64,000 bases of DNA from Minicystis rosea (GCA_001931535.1 CP016211.1:12818377-12882376), one strand, 5' to 3'; counted from the first letter of the stretch, positions 33,379 to 42,844 are shown. Numbers and translations are program-made. Notes: generated by a model not told the origin, from the sequence alone.

Positions 33379-34785
33379 TCAACCGGCGTCGATGGCGCTC
33401 TCGGGCGCCGGCGCCGTCGTCGTGGGCGCGGATGGATGCTCGGGCGCGAGCCCCAGCTTCTGTCGGATCTGCTGCGCGCCGATGCCGAGTCGACCGGCGA
33501 CGGCGCGGCGCAACCACGAGCCCCCGGTCTTCTGCTCGATGAAGCGCTTAGCCGCGGCGTGATCCGTGAGGAGATGCGTGTGCCGGCGAGGATCGTCGAA
33601 GTTGCTCACGAACGCATCGGCGATCGCTTGCCTCGCGTCGCGCCGCGCGCCGTTGCTGCCGTACTGCGCGATGAGCATCTCCTTGCCGGCGTCGGTGATC
33701 GGCTCGAGGAGGAGGTTGTTGAACGTGTACGCGGGCCGGCCTTGATCGAAATAGAACCGATCGAAGGTCTCTTTCATCCAGGCTTCGTCGAACGGCTTTT
33801 CACCATGCGCCTTCACGTGCTCCACGAAGTGCTTCGCCATCTTCGTGCCGTTGTTCGCGCCTTGGCCGCCGATGGGATCGAAGAGCATCGCCGTGTCGCC
33901 GACGCAGGTGACCACGCGGCCCGAGGGCAGTCGCCCGACCGGCTTGCGCACGGTGGGCGCGACCTTGCCGACGAGCCAGCCGTGCTCGTCGGCGAGCTCG
34001 AGGCTCTTGGCCCATTCCCAATCCCAAGGGACGAGCTTCTTGATGACTTGCTTGGCGAGATCGAGCGCCTCTCTGCCGCTCTTCGCGTTCGTGAACACGT
34101 CCACCGGGCCGCCGGCCTTGGCCTCGAAGAGCAGGTTCCAGCTCGGGCCGAGCTCGTGGTGGTGATAAGGCACCCAGAACATCTCGCCGACGGTGCCGAA
34201 GAGATTGAACTTCACCGGGAGGAACGGCACGCCGCGGAACGCGTGATCCGCGCCGTGGGCGACGACCATCGCGAGGTTCCTTTGGGGCTTGTCGTAGACG
34301 CTGCGGTCGGCGTCGCGCTCGAAGAGGCTCGAGAGCTCGGCCTTGCCGGCGGCGACCACGGTGAGATCGTTCTCGGCCGCGATCGCGTCGAGGCGCGGGA
34401 CGGTCACGCTCTCGATGACGATGCGGCCGCCGCGCGCCTCGAGATCGAGCATCCAACGATGGCTCTGGAGGCGTACGTCGATGGCCATCCCAGGCTTCTC
34501 GAACCGGCCCGTGAGCGTGAGCAATCGATTGCCCGGCTCGGGGCAGAAGGTCAGATGAACGCCCTCGACCTTCTTCGCCTGGGCCTCCCAATGCGCGAGG
34601 CCGAGCTCGCGCTCGTACGCGACGGCCAGGTCGAAACGGCCCGCGGTCCCCGTGGGTTTGGACGCGCGTAACCATTGGTCCGGCGTGCGGTCCGAATAGA
34701 GGGTGACCTCGTAGCCGGCGCGGCGTAAGCCATGCGCGGTGAGCAGCCCGGCGATGCCCGAGCCGACGATCGCGATTCGACGCAT
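33379..34785 (-). CDS. FAD-dependent monooxygenase, styrene monooxygenase (StyA)-like
   Basis: A 468-residue flavoprotein. The N-terminal Rossmann motif IVGSGIAGLLTAHGLRRAG (residues 5-23) binds FAD. The distal GD motif is CVGDTAMLFDPIGGQGANNG near 300-320. Features such as RFEKPGMAIDVRLQSHRWM and VPYHHHELGPSWNLLFEA recall styrene/indole monooxygenase StyA. That group needs a separate flavin reductase (StyB), and none is encoded in this window. A good Shine-Dalgarno (GGGAGGTCTTC) fixes the ATG. The substrate is not determinable. Confidence 0.8.
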   Translation of the reverse strand: MRRIAIVGSGIAGLLTAHGLRRAGYEVTLYSDRTPDQWLRASKPTGTAGRFDLAVAYERELGLAHWEAQAKKVEGVHLTFCPEPGNRLLTLTGRFEKPGMAIDVRLQSHRWMLDLEARGGRIVIESVTVPRLDAIAAENDLTVVAAGKAELSSLFERDADRSVYDKPQRNLAMVVAHGADHAFRGVPFLPVKFNLFGTVGEMFWVPYHHHELGPSWNLLFEAKAGGPVDVFTNAKSGREALDLAKQVIKKLVPWDWEWAKSLELADEHGWLVGKVAPTVRKPVGRLPSGRVVTCVGDTAMLFDPIGGQGANNGTKMAKHFVEHVKAHGEKPFDEAWMKETFDRFYFDQGRPAYTFNNLLLEPITDAGKEMLIAQYGSNGARRDARQAIADAFVSNFDDPRRHTHLLTDHAAAKRFIEQKTGGSWLRRAVAGRLGIGAQQIRQKLGLAPEHPSAPTTTAPAPESAIDAG

Positions 34786-34903
34786 GAAGACCTCCCGCGC
34801 CGCATCGTCGCATGGACCGCGGGTGTGCCCGTAGCCTTCTCATGCCTTGGCGATCGACGTGAAACGCCATGCCGCATGCGCGCACCGAGCACCGTCTTCA
34901 CGG

Positions 34904-34909
34904 TATGAT
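34904..34909 (+). promoter_or_regulatory. -10 hexamer immediately before a start codon
   Basis: TATGAT ends six bases before the GTG at 34916, the spacing expected when transcription starts at the start codon itself (leaderless mRNA). Confidence 0.45.
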
Positions 34910-34915
34910 CCCCGC

Positions 34916-35992
34916 GTGCGCTCGCCTCGCGCTCTTCTCGCCGTCGCGCTCGCGCTCGTAGGTTGCACGCTGCACGCCGATCCGCCGGCGCGCCTACCCG
35001 CGGGCGCAGCCGGTGGACACGCGCCGCCGGGCTTCGACACCTCGCGCGCTTGCACCGATTGGCGCGCTGCCACCGGTGACGGCGCGGCGCGCGAGCATGA
35101 TGCTTTTGCGGAGCTCGCGCCTTCGTCGAGCTGCTTCGTGGCCGTGCGCTATGGGGCCGACGGCCCGCGTGTGGATCCCCTACCGCCCGGCTGTGGTTAT
35201 CCGCGCGGTGACGCGACGTTCGCGGCCCTCGATCACGCCGCCGAGCGCTACGAGCGCATCGCCGCCGCCGATGCCTCCATTCCCGATCTACCCATCGATC
35301 TCGCGTGCTCGCTCCCCGCGGACGTGCGGCGCGCGGCGGCTCGCAACAACGCCCGCACGCTGCGTGCCTTGGCGCGACGGCTCGTGGGGCACGCGCCTTA
35401 TCCCTACGCGGCGACATCCACCTTCGGCTTCGGGCACCGCAGTCAGAGTGAGAGCGTGCTCGTGCCTTATCGACCGGGCGACGCGTGCCCCGTGCTCGGC
35501 AAGCGCGACATGGCGCTCCTCGACATCAACATCGCGCGCGCCGGCCGCGCCGCGGAGGCCTATTTCGCAGGCGTCGCGCCCGTCGTCACCGTGAGCGGCG
35601 GCGCGGTGCACGGGACGCTCGTGGAGGCCTTCATGCTCGAGTGGCTCCTCACGTGTCGCCTCGGTGTCCCGGTGGACGCGGTGCTCGTCGATCCTTGCGC
35701 CGATCACACGCACACCAACATCCGCCACACCGGCGCGCTCGTGCGCGCGCTGGGCGGACGCACGGCGTACCTGGTGACGGACGATGGTTTGCAGTCCGGA
35801 TACCTGGAGGAGTGGACCTGCTTCGATCTCATCGGTGGCAGCATCGATCAGCGATCTCTCCGCGACTTCGGCCACCTGCTCGGGAGCTGGCGCCGCGCGA
35901 GCGTGGGGATGAAAGCCGGTTTCTGGTACACGCCTTATCGCTTCTGGGCCGAGCCCGAGCACGGGCTCGGTGGTTTCTCGTGCATCCCGTGA
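34916..35992 (+). CDS. DUF218/YdcF-like lipoprotein
   Basis: A 358-residue lipoprotein from the GTG at 34916 (signal RSPRALLAVALALVGC). The C-terminal half resembles the DUF218 (YdcF/SanA) fold: VVTVSGGAVHGTLVEAFMLEWLL, then VDAVLVDPCADHTHTNIRHTGALV, in place of the usual GG...S.E and E..S..T.EN motifs. An arginine-rich mid-section (PADVRRAAARNNARTLRALA) precedes it. DUF218 proteins act in the envelope with unclear chemistry. The gene stands alone, divergent from the FAD monooxygenase. Family call is moderate. Confidence 0.7.
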   Translation: MRSPRALLAVALALVGCTLHADPPARLPAGAAGGHAPPGFDTSRACTDWRAATGDGAAREHDAFAELAPSSSCFVAVRYGADGPRVDPLPPGCGYPRGDATFAALDHAAERYERIAAADASIPDLPIDLACSLPADVRRAAARNNARTLRALARRLVGHAPYPYAATSTFGFGHRSQSESVLVPYRPGDACPVLGKRDMALLDINIARAGRAAEAYFAGVAPVVTVSGGAVHGTLVEAFMLEWLLTCRLGVPVDAVLVDPCADHTHTNIRHTGALVRALGGRTAYLVTDDGLQSGYLEEWTCFDLIGGSIDQRSLRDFGHLLGSWRRASVGMKAGFWYTPYRFWAEPEHGLGGFSCIP

Positions 35993-36124
35993 GCGGTCAC
36001 GTGCCCCGGACGAACCGCGAGCGCGTGCTCGGAGCATCGAGAAAATAGCGCGATTGCACGCGCTTTCGGGCGTGGCAGCATCGCTCTCATCACGGCCTCT
36101 TCGTGCGCCGCGATCCCACTCGGC

Positions 36125-37045
36125 ATGACCCGCGACGCCCTCCTTCTTCTCGTCGCCGCCCTCGTCTCCGGCCTCGCCTTGGTGGTGGCCGCGCTCGCCG
36201 CGCGCCGCGCACGCACGCGTGTCGGCCGTGCGCTCCTGCGCGCCTTGGCCGCCGCGGCGGCGTTCGTCTTCGGTGTCGTCGTCTGGGGGCGCTTCATCGA
36301 GCCTCGTTGGATCGAGGTCACGCACACGCGTGTCGCCGTCTCGTCGTCACCGCCTCTGCGCCTCACCGTGCTTGCCGACTTCCACGCTGGGCGGGTCGGT
36401 GCCGAGGTCGTCGCGCATGCCGTCGCGCTCGCCAACGAGACCGATCCCGACATCGTCCTTCTCGCCGGCGACTACGTCACCGGATACGATCTCTCCGAGC
36501 CCAAAGCCCACATCCTCGAAGCGCTGCGTCCGCTGCGGGCGCGTCGTGGGGTGTTCGCGGTGCTCGGCAATCACGACAGCGAGCCCTACACGGTGCCCAC
36601 CCCGCGCGCGGCCGACATCGCGCGTTTCCTCGAAGGCTTGGGCTTCATCGTCCTGCGCAATCGATGGATCTCCGTCGCGCCGGGCGTGATCCTCATCGGC
36701 CTCGATGAGGTGCAGTCCGGCAACATCGATCCTCCGCGCGCGTTCCACGATGCGCCGGAGGGCGCGCGCATCGTCCTCACCCACGACTGGCATGGTCTCG
36801 CGCGAGAGGGGGTTGGCCGTTTCGACCTGGCCATCACTGGGCATACGCATGGTGGGCAAATCTGTGCACCGCTCCTCGGATGGTGTCCGTTTGCGCAGAA
36901 CAACGAGCCTTTCCTCGCCGGCCTGCACAATTGGCCTCGTGGCGGAAAGCTCTTCATAAACCGAGGGATCGGTGAGAGCGCCGTGCTCATGCGGGTCGCG
37001 AGCCGACCGGAGGTCTCGGTGGTCGATATCGAATCACGCAAATGA
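36125..37045 (+). CDS. Membrane-bound metallophosphoesterase
   Basis: A 306-residue calcineurin-like phosphoesterase with two N-terminal transmembrane helices (residues about 5-25 and 38-57). The five metal-site motifs are all present: ADFHAG, GDYVTG, GNHDSEP, THDWHG and GHTHGGQ. The arrangement matches YkuE/YaeI-type enzymes, whose relatives act on lipid-linked phosphates; the substrate here is unknown. No clear Shine-Dalgarno precedes the ATG. Confidence 0.88.
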   Translation: MTRDALLLLVAALVSGLALVVAALAARRARTRVGRALLRALAAAAAFVFGVVVWGRFIEPRWIEVTHTRVAVSSSPPLRLTVLADFHAGRVGAEVVAHAVALANETDPDIVLLAGDYVTGYDLSEPKAHILEALRPLRARRGVFAVLGNHDSEPYTVPTPRAADIARFLEGLGFIVLRNRWISVAPGVILIGLDEVQSGNIDPPRAFHDAPEGARIVLTHDWHGLAREGVGRFDLAITGHTHGGQICAPLLGWCPFAQNNEPFLAGLHNWPRGGKLFINRGIGESAVLMRVASRPEVSVVDIESRK

Positions 37046-37103
37046 TGCGTCGAGTGCCCTCCCAAACTCCAAATCTGGGCCTATAGTTGCGGCCACTTCC
37101 GCC

Positions 37104-38303
37104 ATGAAACCTCATTTAGGTCGCCTCTTCCTGGCCGGCGTCGTCCTCCTCGCCGCTTGCAAGCGAGCCGAACCGCAGGTCGAAAAGCCTGCTACCGAGG
37201 AGCCGTCGGCGGCGCTCACGGTGCATTTCCAAAAGATCGTCGAGCGCAAGCTGCCACCCACGATCACCGCGAGCGGCACCCTCGCGGCCGACGAGACCAG
37301 CGAGGTCGCCTCTCCGGGGCCCGGCGTCGTGATGAAGGTCGAGGTCGACGTCGGATCGCGCGTGAAGAGGGGCGATGTCCTCGTGCAGATCGATCCGCGC
37401 GATCCTTCGCTCAAGGTGCAGCAGGCCAACGCGGCCACCGCGCAGGCGTTCGCGCGGCTCGGCATCAAGGCCGGTGAGGGGTTCGACGCCGGCAAGGTCG
37501 CGGACGTGCGCGCCGCCAAAGAGGCCATGGATCTCGCGGTCGCCGACGCCGATCGCACCAAGCGCCTCGTGCAGACGGGCAGCGTGTCGGAAGCGACCTG
37601 GGATCAAGCGCGCACGCGGGCCGAGCAGGCGCGCGCGCAGTACGACGCGGCCTTGAACGGCGCGCAGCAAGCCTATGCCGCGCTCCTCGCGGCGCAGGCG
37701 CAGGCCGGTCAGGCCGCCAAGGCCATGAGCGACACGGCCATCCGCGCGCCCTTCGACGGCGCCGTCGCCGAGCGTCGCATCTCTCCGGGCGAGTACGCGC
37801 AGACGGGCCGCGTCGTCGCCGTCGTGGTGCGCGACAACCCGCTGCGGCTTCGCCTCGACGTGCCCGAGGTCGACGCCGGTCGCGTCGCCATCGGGCAGGA
37901 GGTGCTCGTCACCGTCGCCTCCGCGCCGGGCAAACCGTTTCACGGCATCGTGAAGCGCGTGGGTGCGAGTGTGCGCCAGCAGTCGCGCGCGCTCCCCGTC
38001 GAGGCCGAGGTTCCCAACGACGACGCCCGCCTCAAGGCCGGTTTCTTCGCGCGCGCCGAGATCCTCCTCCCCGGCGGCGAATCGACCGCGCTCCTCGTCC
38101 CACGCTCGGCCATCGGCACCACCGGCGTGGCCTCGCGCATCTTCGTGCGCGCGGGCAGCCGCGTGGTCGAGCGCCTCGTCACCGTGGGTCGGGAGGTGGA
38201 CGGCCTTGCCGAGATCCGCGGCACCGTCGCCGTCGGGGAAGAGGTCGCGCTCGAGTCCGTCGACAAGCTCTCCGACGGCGCCGAGGTCAAGGTGGCGCCG
38301 TGA
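37104..38303 (+). CDS. RND efflux periplasmic adaptor lipoprotein (HlyD/MFP)
   Basis: A 399-residue membrane-fusion protein linking an RND pump to an outer-membrane channel. It has a lipoprotein signal ending LLAACKR. The half-motif SPGPGVVMKVEVDVGSRVKRGDVLVQID is the lipoyl/beta-barrel part. A long Ala-rich coiled hairpin follows (residues about 115-210), then the second lipoyl half TAIRAPFDGAVAERRISPGEY. The beta-barrel and membrane-proximal domains end the protein. TATAGT lies about 17 bases before the ATG. The next gene is the matching permease, 183 bp on. Confidence 0.92.
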   Translation: MKPHLGRLFLAGVVLLAACKRAEPQVEKPATEEPSAALTVHFQKIVERKLPPTITASGTLAADETSEVASPGPGVVMKVEVDVGSRVKRGDVLVQIDPRDPSLKVQQANAATAQAFARLGIKAGEGFDAGKVADVRAAKEAMDLAVADADRTKRLVQTGSVSEATWDQARTRAEQARAQYDAALNGAQQAYAALLAAQAQAGQAAKAMSDTAIRAPFDGAVAERRISPGEYAQTGRVVAVVVRDNPLRLRLDVPEVDAGRVAIGQEVLVTVASAPGKPFHGIVKRVGASVRQQSRALPVEAEVPNDDARLKAGFFARAEILLPGGESTALLVPRSAIGTTGVASRIFVRAGSRVVERLVTVGREVDGLAEIRGTVAVGEEVALESVDKLSDGAEVKVAP

Positions 38304-38307
38304 AATC

Positions 38308-38321
38308 GTTTGAGCTCAAAC
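38308..38321. repeat. Dispersed palindrome GTTTGAGCTCAAAC after the RND adaptor gene
   Basis: A perfect 14-bp dyad starting five bases after the adaptor stop codon, identical to the cores at 13630, 31486 and 54763. Confidence 0.75.
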
Positions 38322-38329
38322 CATCTCGT

Positions 38330-38449
38330 CACGATGGGGCCGCAAGCGGCTCACGCCGGATGAGCCGGCGCTGATTCACGATGGGGCCGCGAGCGGCCCC
38401 AAACCCTGCGCCGGACGAGCCGGCGCTGATTCACGATGGGGCCCACTCG
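38330..38449. repeat. Imperfect tandem repeat between adaptor and permease genes
   Basis: CACGATGGGGCC recurs at 38330, 38377 and 38432. The two full units (47 and 55 bp) also share GCCGGCGCTGATT near their ends. The third copy is only the first 12 bases. It occupies most of the gap between the adaptor and permease genes. Confidence 0.65.
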
Positions 38450-38486
38450 TGCTGTGGGTGGAGCGTAGTCTCCGGAGGATCGATCG

Positions 38487-41400
38487 ATGCAATGGCTCGC
38501 CGCCATCAGCGTGAAGCGTCCCGTCTTCGCGACCGTGATCGTGCTGGTGCTGACCGTGGTCGGCTTCTTCGCCTACCAGCAGCTCGGCGTGGATCGCTTC
38601 CCCAAGGTCGACTTCCCCGTCGTCTCGGTCATCACCATCCTCCCCGGCGCCGCGCCGGAGGAGATCGAGACCGAGATCTCCGACAAGATCGAGGCCTCGG
38701 TCAACACCATCAGCGGCATCGACGAGCTGCGATCGACCTCCGTCGAGGGCGTGAGCCAGGTCTTCGTCACCTTCGTCCTCGAGAAGGACATCGAGGTCGC
38801 CGCGCAGGAGGTGCGTGACAAGGTCAGCGCCATCCTCCGCGATCTCCCGCCCGGCATCGACCCGCCCATCATCAACAAGCTCGATCCCGACGCCACGCCG
38901 ATCCTCACCGTCGCCGTCTCCTCCAACGCCGGCGTGCGCGAGGTGACCGAGTTCTCCGACAAGGTGCTGCGCCGCGAGCTGGAGTCGTTGAACGGTGTCG
39001 GCCAAGTGACCGTCATCGGCGGCCGGCCGCGGCAGATCAACGTCTGGATCGATCCCGACAAGCTCCAGAAATACGCGCTCACCGCCGTCGACGTGGAGCG
39101 CGCCCTCCGCGCGCAGAACGTCGAGCTCCCGAGCGGTCGCGTGGAGCAGGGATCGCGCACGGTGACCTTACGCGTGCAGGGCCGCGTGGAGTCGATCCCG
39201 GACATGGGCGAGATCGTCGTGGCCACGCGCGAGGGCTACGCGGTGCGCGTCTCCGACGTGGCCCGGGTCGAAGACGGCATGGCCGAGCCCGAGTCGGCCG
39301 GCTTCAAAGGCCAACGCGCCACGGTGGTGCTCAACGTCCGCAAGCAGAGCGGCACCAACACCATCGAGGTCGTCAAAGCCTTGAAGGAGCGCCTCGACGA
39401 GGTGAAGCCGCGGCTGCCCAAGGGCTACGCCCTCGACATCGCCCGCGATCAATCGGAGTTCATCGAGAACGCCGTCGACGCGGTGAAGGAGCACCTCGTG
39501 CTCGGCGGCCTCTGCGCCGCGCTCATCGTGCTCGCCTTCCTCGGCAACGCGCGCTCCACGATCATCGCCGCCGTCGCCATCCCCACCAGCATCATCTCCA
39601 CCTTCGGCGTCATGCGCGCCGCGGGCTTCACGCTCAACAGCATCACGCTCCTCGCGCTCACGCTCGCGGTCGGCATCGTCATCGACGACGCCATCGTGGT
39701 CCTCGAGATCATCTACAAGCACATCGAAGAGCGGGGCGTGTCGCCGGTGGAGGCGGCGGTGATCGGGACGCAGGAGATCGGCCTCGCCGTCCTCGCGACC
39801 ACGCTCTCCTTGGTGGCCGTCTTTCTCCCCGTCGCCTTCATGGGCGGCATCGTGGGTCGGTTCATGAGCTCGTTCGGCCTCACCATGAGCTTCTCCATCA
39901 TGGTGAGCCTCCTCGTGAGCTTCACGCTCACACCCATGATGTGCTCGCGTTGGCTCCGCGCGCACGTCGCCCCGAAGAAGAGCAGCGACGCCGATCCCTA
40001 CCGCGCCGAGCCCAAGGCGCCCGCGCACGGCTCTTCGGCGACAGGCATCTATGGCTACATCGAGCGTGGTTACGTGCGGCTCCTCGCGTGGTCGCTCGGC
40101 CATCGCTGGGTGATCGTCACGGGCAGCTTGGCGGCGCTCTTCTCCATTCCGATCTTGGGCCGCACGGCCAACGCGAACTTCCTCCCCGACGAGGACGAGT
40201 CGCAGCTCGCCGTCACCGTGCGCGCGCCCGAGGGCACGAGCCTCGACGAGACGCGCCTCATCGCCACACGCATCGCCGGCGAGGTGGAGAAGCAGGCCGG
40301 CGTCAAATACGCGGTCACCACCATCGGCGACGATCCGCAGAAGACACCGAACCTCGCGTCCATCTACGTCAAGCTCACGCCCGCTTCGCAGCGCGCGCTC
40401 TCGCAACAGGACATCACCGACAAGCTGCGCGCCGACATCGTCCCGCGGCACGCCAAGGAGCGCCTGCGCATCTCCATCGCGCAGGTGCCGGCCTTCGGCG
40501 GCGGCGGCGTGAACGCGCCCGTCATGTTCCTCATCACCGGGCCGGACATGACCAAGATCGGCGGCTACGCCGACGCGCTCCTCGCCAAGATGAAATCGCT
40601 CCCCGGCGTCGTCGATCCGGACACCACCCTCATCGTCGGCAAGCCCGAGCTGCGCGCCCACATCGATCGGAAAAAGGCGGCCGATCTCGGGGTCAGCGTG
40701 GCCGACATCGCGGGCGCGCTGCGCCTCCTCGTGGGCGGTTACGAGGTCACGAACTACAACGAGAGCGGCGAGCAATACGAGGTCCACGCCCGCGCGACGG
40801 AGGGCTTCCGCTCCGACGTCGACGGCTTGAAGCGCCTCCTCGTGCCTTCGGTGAAGCTCGGATCGGTAACGCTCGACAACGTGGTCAGCTTCTCCGAGGG
40901 CTCGGGCCCATCGAAGATCGATCGCTACAACCGCCGCCGGCAGGTCACCATCTACTGCAACATGAAGAAGGGCTACTCCGAGCGCGCCGCGGTGGCCGCG
41001 CTCGATCAAGCGGCCAAAGAGCTGAAGATGGAGCCCGGCTACGCCGCCGCCGCCACCGGCCGATCGAAGGAGCTCGGCCGCGCGGCGAAGAACTTCGGCA
41101 TGGCCTTCCTGCTCTCGTTCATCTTCATGTACCTGGTGCTGGCCGCGCAGTTCGAGTCGTGGCTGCACCCCATCACCATCCTCCTCAGCCTGCCGCTCAC
41201 GGTGCCTTTCGCCATCTTGAGCGTCATCATCTTCCGCCAATCGCTCAACATCTTCTCGATGCTGGGCATCCTCGTGCTCTTCGGCGTGGTGAAGAAGAAC
41301 TCGATCCTCCAGATCGATCACACCATCAAGCTGCGCGAGCTGGGCCGGACCCGACTCGATGCCATGCTGGAGGCGAACCGCGATCGGCTCCGTCCCATCC

Positions 41401-41648
41401 TCATGACGACGGCCGCCTTCGTCGCCGGCATGCTCCCTCTCGTGGCTTCGAGCGGCGCCGGCGCGGGCACGAACCGCGCGACCGGCTTCGTCATCATCGG
41501 CGGCCAGTCGATGGCGCTGCTCCTCACGCTCTTGGCCACGCCGGTGGCCTATTCGCTCTTCGACGATCTCTCGGTCTTCCTCCGCCGCCTCTTCCGGCTC
41601 GATCCCAAGCCGGAAGCTCCGACGCCGAGCGTGGCCGCCGGCGAATAG
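38487..41648 (+). CDS. RND multidrug efflux permease (HAE1/AcrB family)
   Basis: A 1053-residue inner-membrane proton-driven pump, a normal length. The start follows GGAGGATCGATCG. The N-terminus SVKRPVFATVIVLVLTVVGF is a typical first helix. Proton-relay residues are present: the double Asp in GIVIDDAIVVLEI near residue 400 and Lys in VVKKNSILQIDH near 940. Two large periplasmic loops are recognisable (PGAAPEEIETEI; TLIVGKPELRAHIDRKKAADLG). No outer-membrane TolC-like gene is nearby, so it probably borrows one. Substrates cannot be predicted. Confidence 0.93.
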   Translation: MQWLAAISVKRPVFATVIVLVLTVVGFFAYQQLGVDRFPKVDFPVVSVITILPGAAPEEIETEISDKIEASVNTISGIDELRSTSVEGVSQVFVTFVLEKDIEVAAQEVRDKVSAILRDLPPGIDPPIINKLDPDATPILTVAVSSNAGVREVTEFSDKVLRRELESLNGVGQVTVIGGRPRQINVWIDPDKLQKYALTAVDVERALRAQNVELPSGRVEQGSRTVTLRVQGRVESIPDMGEIVVATREGYAVRVSDVARVEDGMAEPESAGFKGQRATVVLNVRKQSGTNTIEVVKALKERLDEVKPRLPKGYALDIARDQSEFIENAVDAVKEHLVLGGLCAALIVLAFLGNARSTIIAAVAIPTSIISTFGVMRAAGFTLNSITLLALTLAVGIVIDDAIVVLEIIYKHIEERGVSPVEAAVIGTQEIGLAVLATTLSLVAVFLPVAFMGGIVGRFMSSFGLTMSFSIMVSLLVSFTLTPMMCSRWLRAHVAPKKSSDADPYRAEPKAPAHGSSATGIYGYIERGYVRLLAWSLGHRWVIVTGSLAALFSIPILGRTANANFLPDEDESQLAVTVRAPEGTSLDETRLIATRIAGEVEKQAGVKYAVTTIGDDPQKTPNLASIYVKLTPASQRALSQQDITDKLRADIVPRHAKERLRISIAQVPAFGGGGVNAPVMFLITGPDMTKIGGYADALLAKMKSLPGVVDPDTTLIVGKPELRAHIDRKKAADLGVSVADIAGALRLLVGGYEVTNYNESGEQYEVHARATEGFRSDVDGLKRLLVPSVKLGSVTLDNVVSFSEGSGPSKIDRYNRRRQVTIYCNMKKGYSERAAVAALDQAAKELKMEPGYAAAATGRSKELGRAAKNFGMAFLLSFIFMYLVLAAQFESWLHPITILLSLPLTVPFAILSVIIFRQSLNIFSMLGILVLFGVVKKNSILQIDHTIKLRELGRTRLDAMLEANRDRLRPILMTTAAFVAGMLPLVASSGAGAGTNRATGFVIIGGQSMALLLTLLATPVAYSLFDDLSVFLRRLFRLDPKPEAPTPSVAAGE

Positions 41649-41834
41649 CCATTCACCGTCGCGCCATTCCCATTCTCATCGGGGGCAGTCCGTCGACGCC
41701 ATGACACATGTGTGCCGGGCCACAGGATGGTCGATGCGCGCAGCGTGGACCGGCCCTGTGCGGCATCGAGGCGCGGCGCGCGGACGTGTCATGCGCGTGC
41801 GAGGCGACGGAAGCCCGTGCTAGCGTGGCCCCGC

Positions 41835-42806
41835 ATGCACCGCACGCTCACGAGCTTTCTGATCCTCACGGCTTCCGTTGCCACCTTCGGGTGCAGCAAC
41901 CAGAGCCTAAGCTTTGCGCCGCTGGCCTATGAGCAACAAGGCGTCTCCAGCATGGCCACGGATGGTGGCCATGTTTATTGGACGACGCCGAAAGGGGCTT
42001 TGCGACGTGTCTCGATCGACGGCGGCCAGGTGGAGACCGTCGTCGAGAACATCACCAATCCAGCCAACGTCACGGTCGACGGCACGCACGTCTACTGGAC
42101 GGAGAACCAAGGCGTGATCGCGCGCGCCGCGAAGGCGGGTGGCACCGCCGAGATGCTCGCCGCCAACGAGAGCGACGTCGTGGGCCTTCGGGTCGACGAC
42201 ACGAACATCTATTGGGCCCGCCGGGACGGCGTGGTGAAGCGCTTGCCCAAGATCGGCAGCGAGGAGACGGTGATCGCCGATCAAGCCGGTCAGATCAGCG
42301 CCGTCGCGCTCACCTCGCTCAACCTGCTTTGGTCCTACAATTCTCCCGATGCGGAGGTCGGCAGCTCGTCCGCGGAGGGTGCCATTCAGCAGGCGCCGGT
42401 CGCAGGCGGCACGACCAGCACCCTCGCGGCGACGCAAGGTCTCGAGCTCATCGCCACCAACGACACGCGCGTCTTCTGGACGGGTGTGGACACCGACGCG
42501 CTCGCGACGGATCCACTCGCCCGCCCGATCCGCATCTCGAGCGTTTCGCTCGATGGCAGCGACGAGCACGTGCTCGCCTCCGATCTCGAGGACGTCGACA
42601 CCATCATCGCCGACGAGTCCCATGTCTTCTTCTCCACGACGACGGGCGACGTGAACGTGCTGCCCACCGACGGTGGCACGCCTACCACGTTTGCCTCCGG
42701 GCCGACCGGCAAGACCAGCTTCACGTTCGATACGTCGTCCGTCTATTGGGCGCACGCGGGCGGCAACGCCGTCTTCGTGCTTCCCAAGCAGTCCTTCTAT
42801 CCTTGA
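41835..42806 (+). CDS. Lipoprotein with predicted beta-propeller repeats
   Basis: A 323-residue lipoprotein (signal MHRTLTSFLILTASVATFGC). The mature protein is about six to seven repeats of a roughly 42-residue unit with a VYWT-type core: DGGHVYWTTPKGALRRVSID, DGTHVYWTENQGVIARA, DDTNIYWARRDGVVKRL, NDTRVFWTG, DESHVFFSTTTGDVNVL, DTSSVYWAHAGGNAVFVL. This is the pattern of an LDL-receptor-like/DUF5050 beta-propeller. TAGCGT ends eight bases before the ATG. No enzymatic motif; probably a surface binding protein. Confidence 0.78.
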   Translation: MHRTLTSFLILTASVATFGCSNQSLSFAPLAYEQQGVSSMATDGGHVYWTTPKGALRRVSIDGGQVETVVENITNPANVTVDGTHVYWTENQGVIARAAKAGGTAEMLAANESDVVGLRVDDTNIYWARRDGVVKRLPKIGSEETVIADQAGQISAVALTSLNLLWSYNSPDAEVGSSSAEGAIQQAPVAGGTTSTLAATQGLELIATNDTRVFWTGVDTDALATDPLARPIRISSVSLDGSDEHVLASDLEDVDTIIADESHVFFSTTTGDVNVLPTDGGTPTTFASGPTGKTSFTFDTSSVYWAHAGGNAVFVLPKQSFYP

Positions 42807-42822
42807 TCGATCTCCGTCGCTC

Positions 42823-42844
42823 GGGCGACGGAGCCATCGAGATC
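42823..42844 (+). terminator. Hairpin after the beta-propeller lipoprotein gene
   Basis: CTCCGTCGC pairs perfectly with GCGACGGAG around a TCGG loop, 17 bases past the stop codon. No T-run follows. Confidence 0.5.

Noticed and set aside
36972..37103. Upstream extension of the RND adaptor gene.
   Set aside because: Overlaps the end of the phosphoesterase gene, and the lipoprotein signal starts cleanly at 37104.
38330..38449. Possible insertion sequence end or attachment site.
   Set aside because: No transposase or integrase gene and no terminal inverted repeats or target duplication seen; it is only a tandem repeat.
39168..41321. A 717-codon minus-strand frame opposite the RND permease.
   Set aside because: Antisense shadow of an unmistakable AcrB-family gene; composition is not protein-like.
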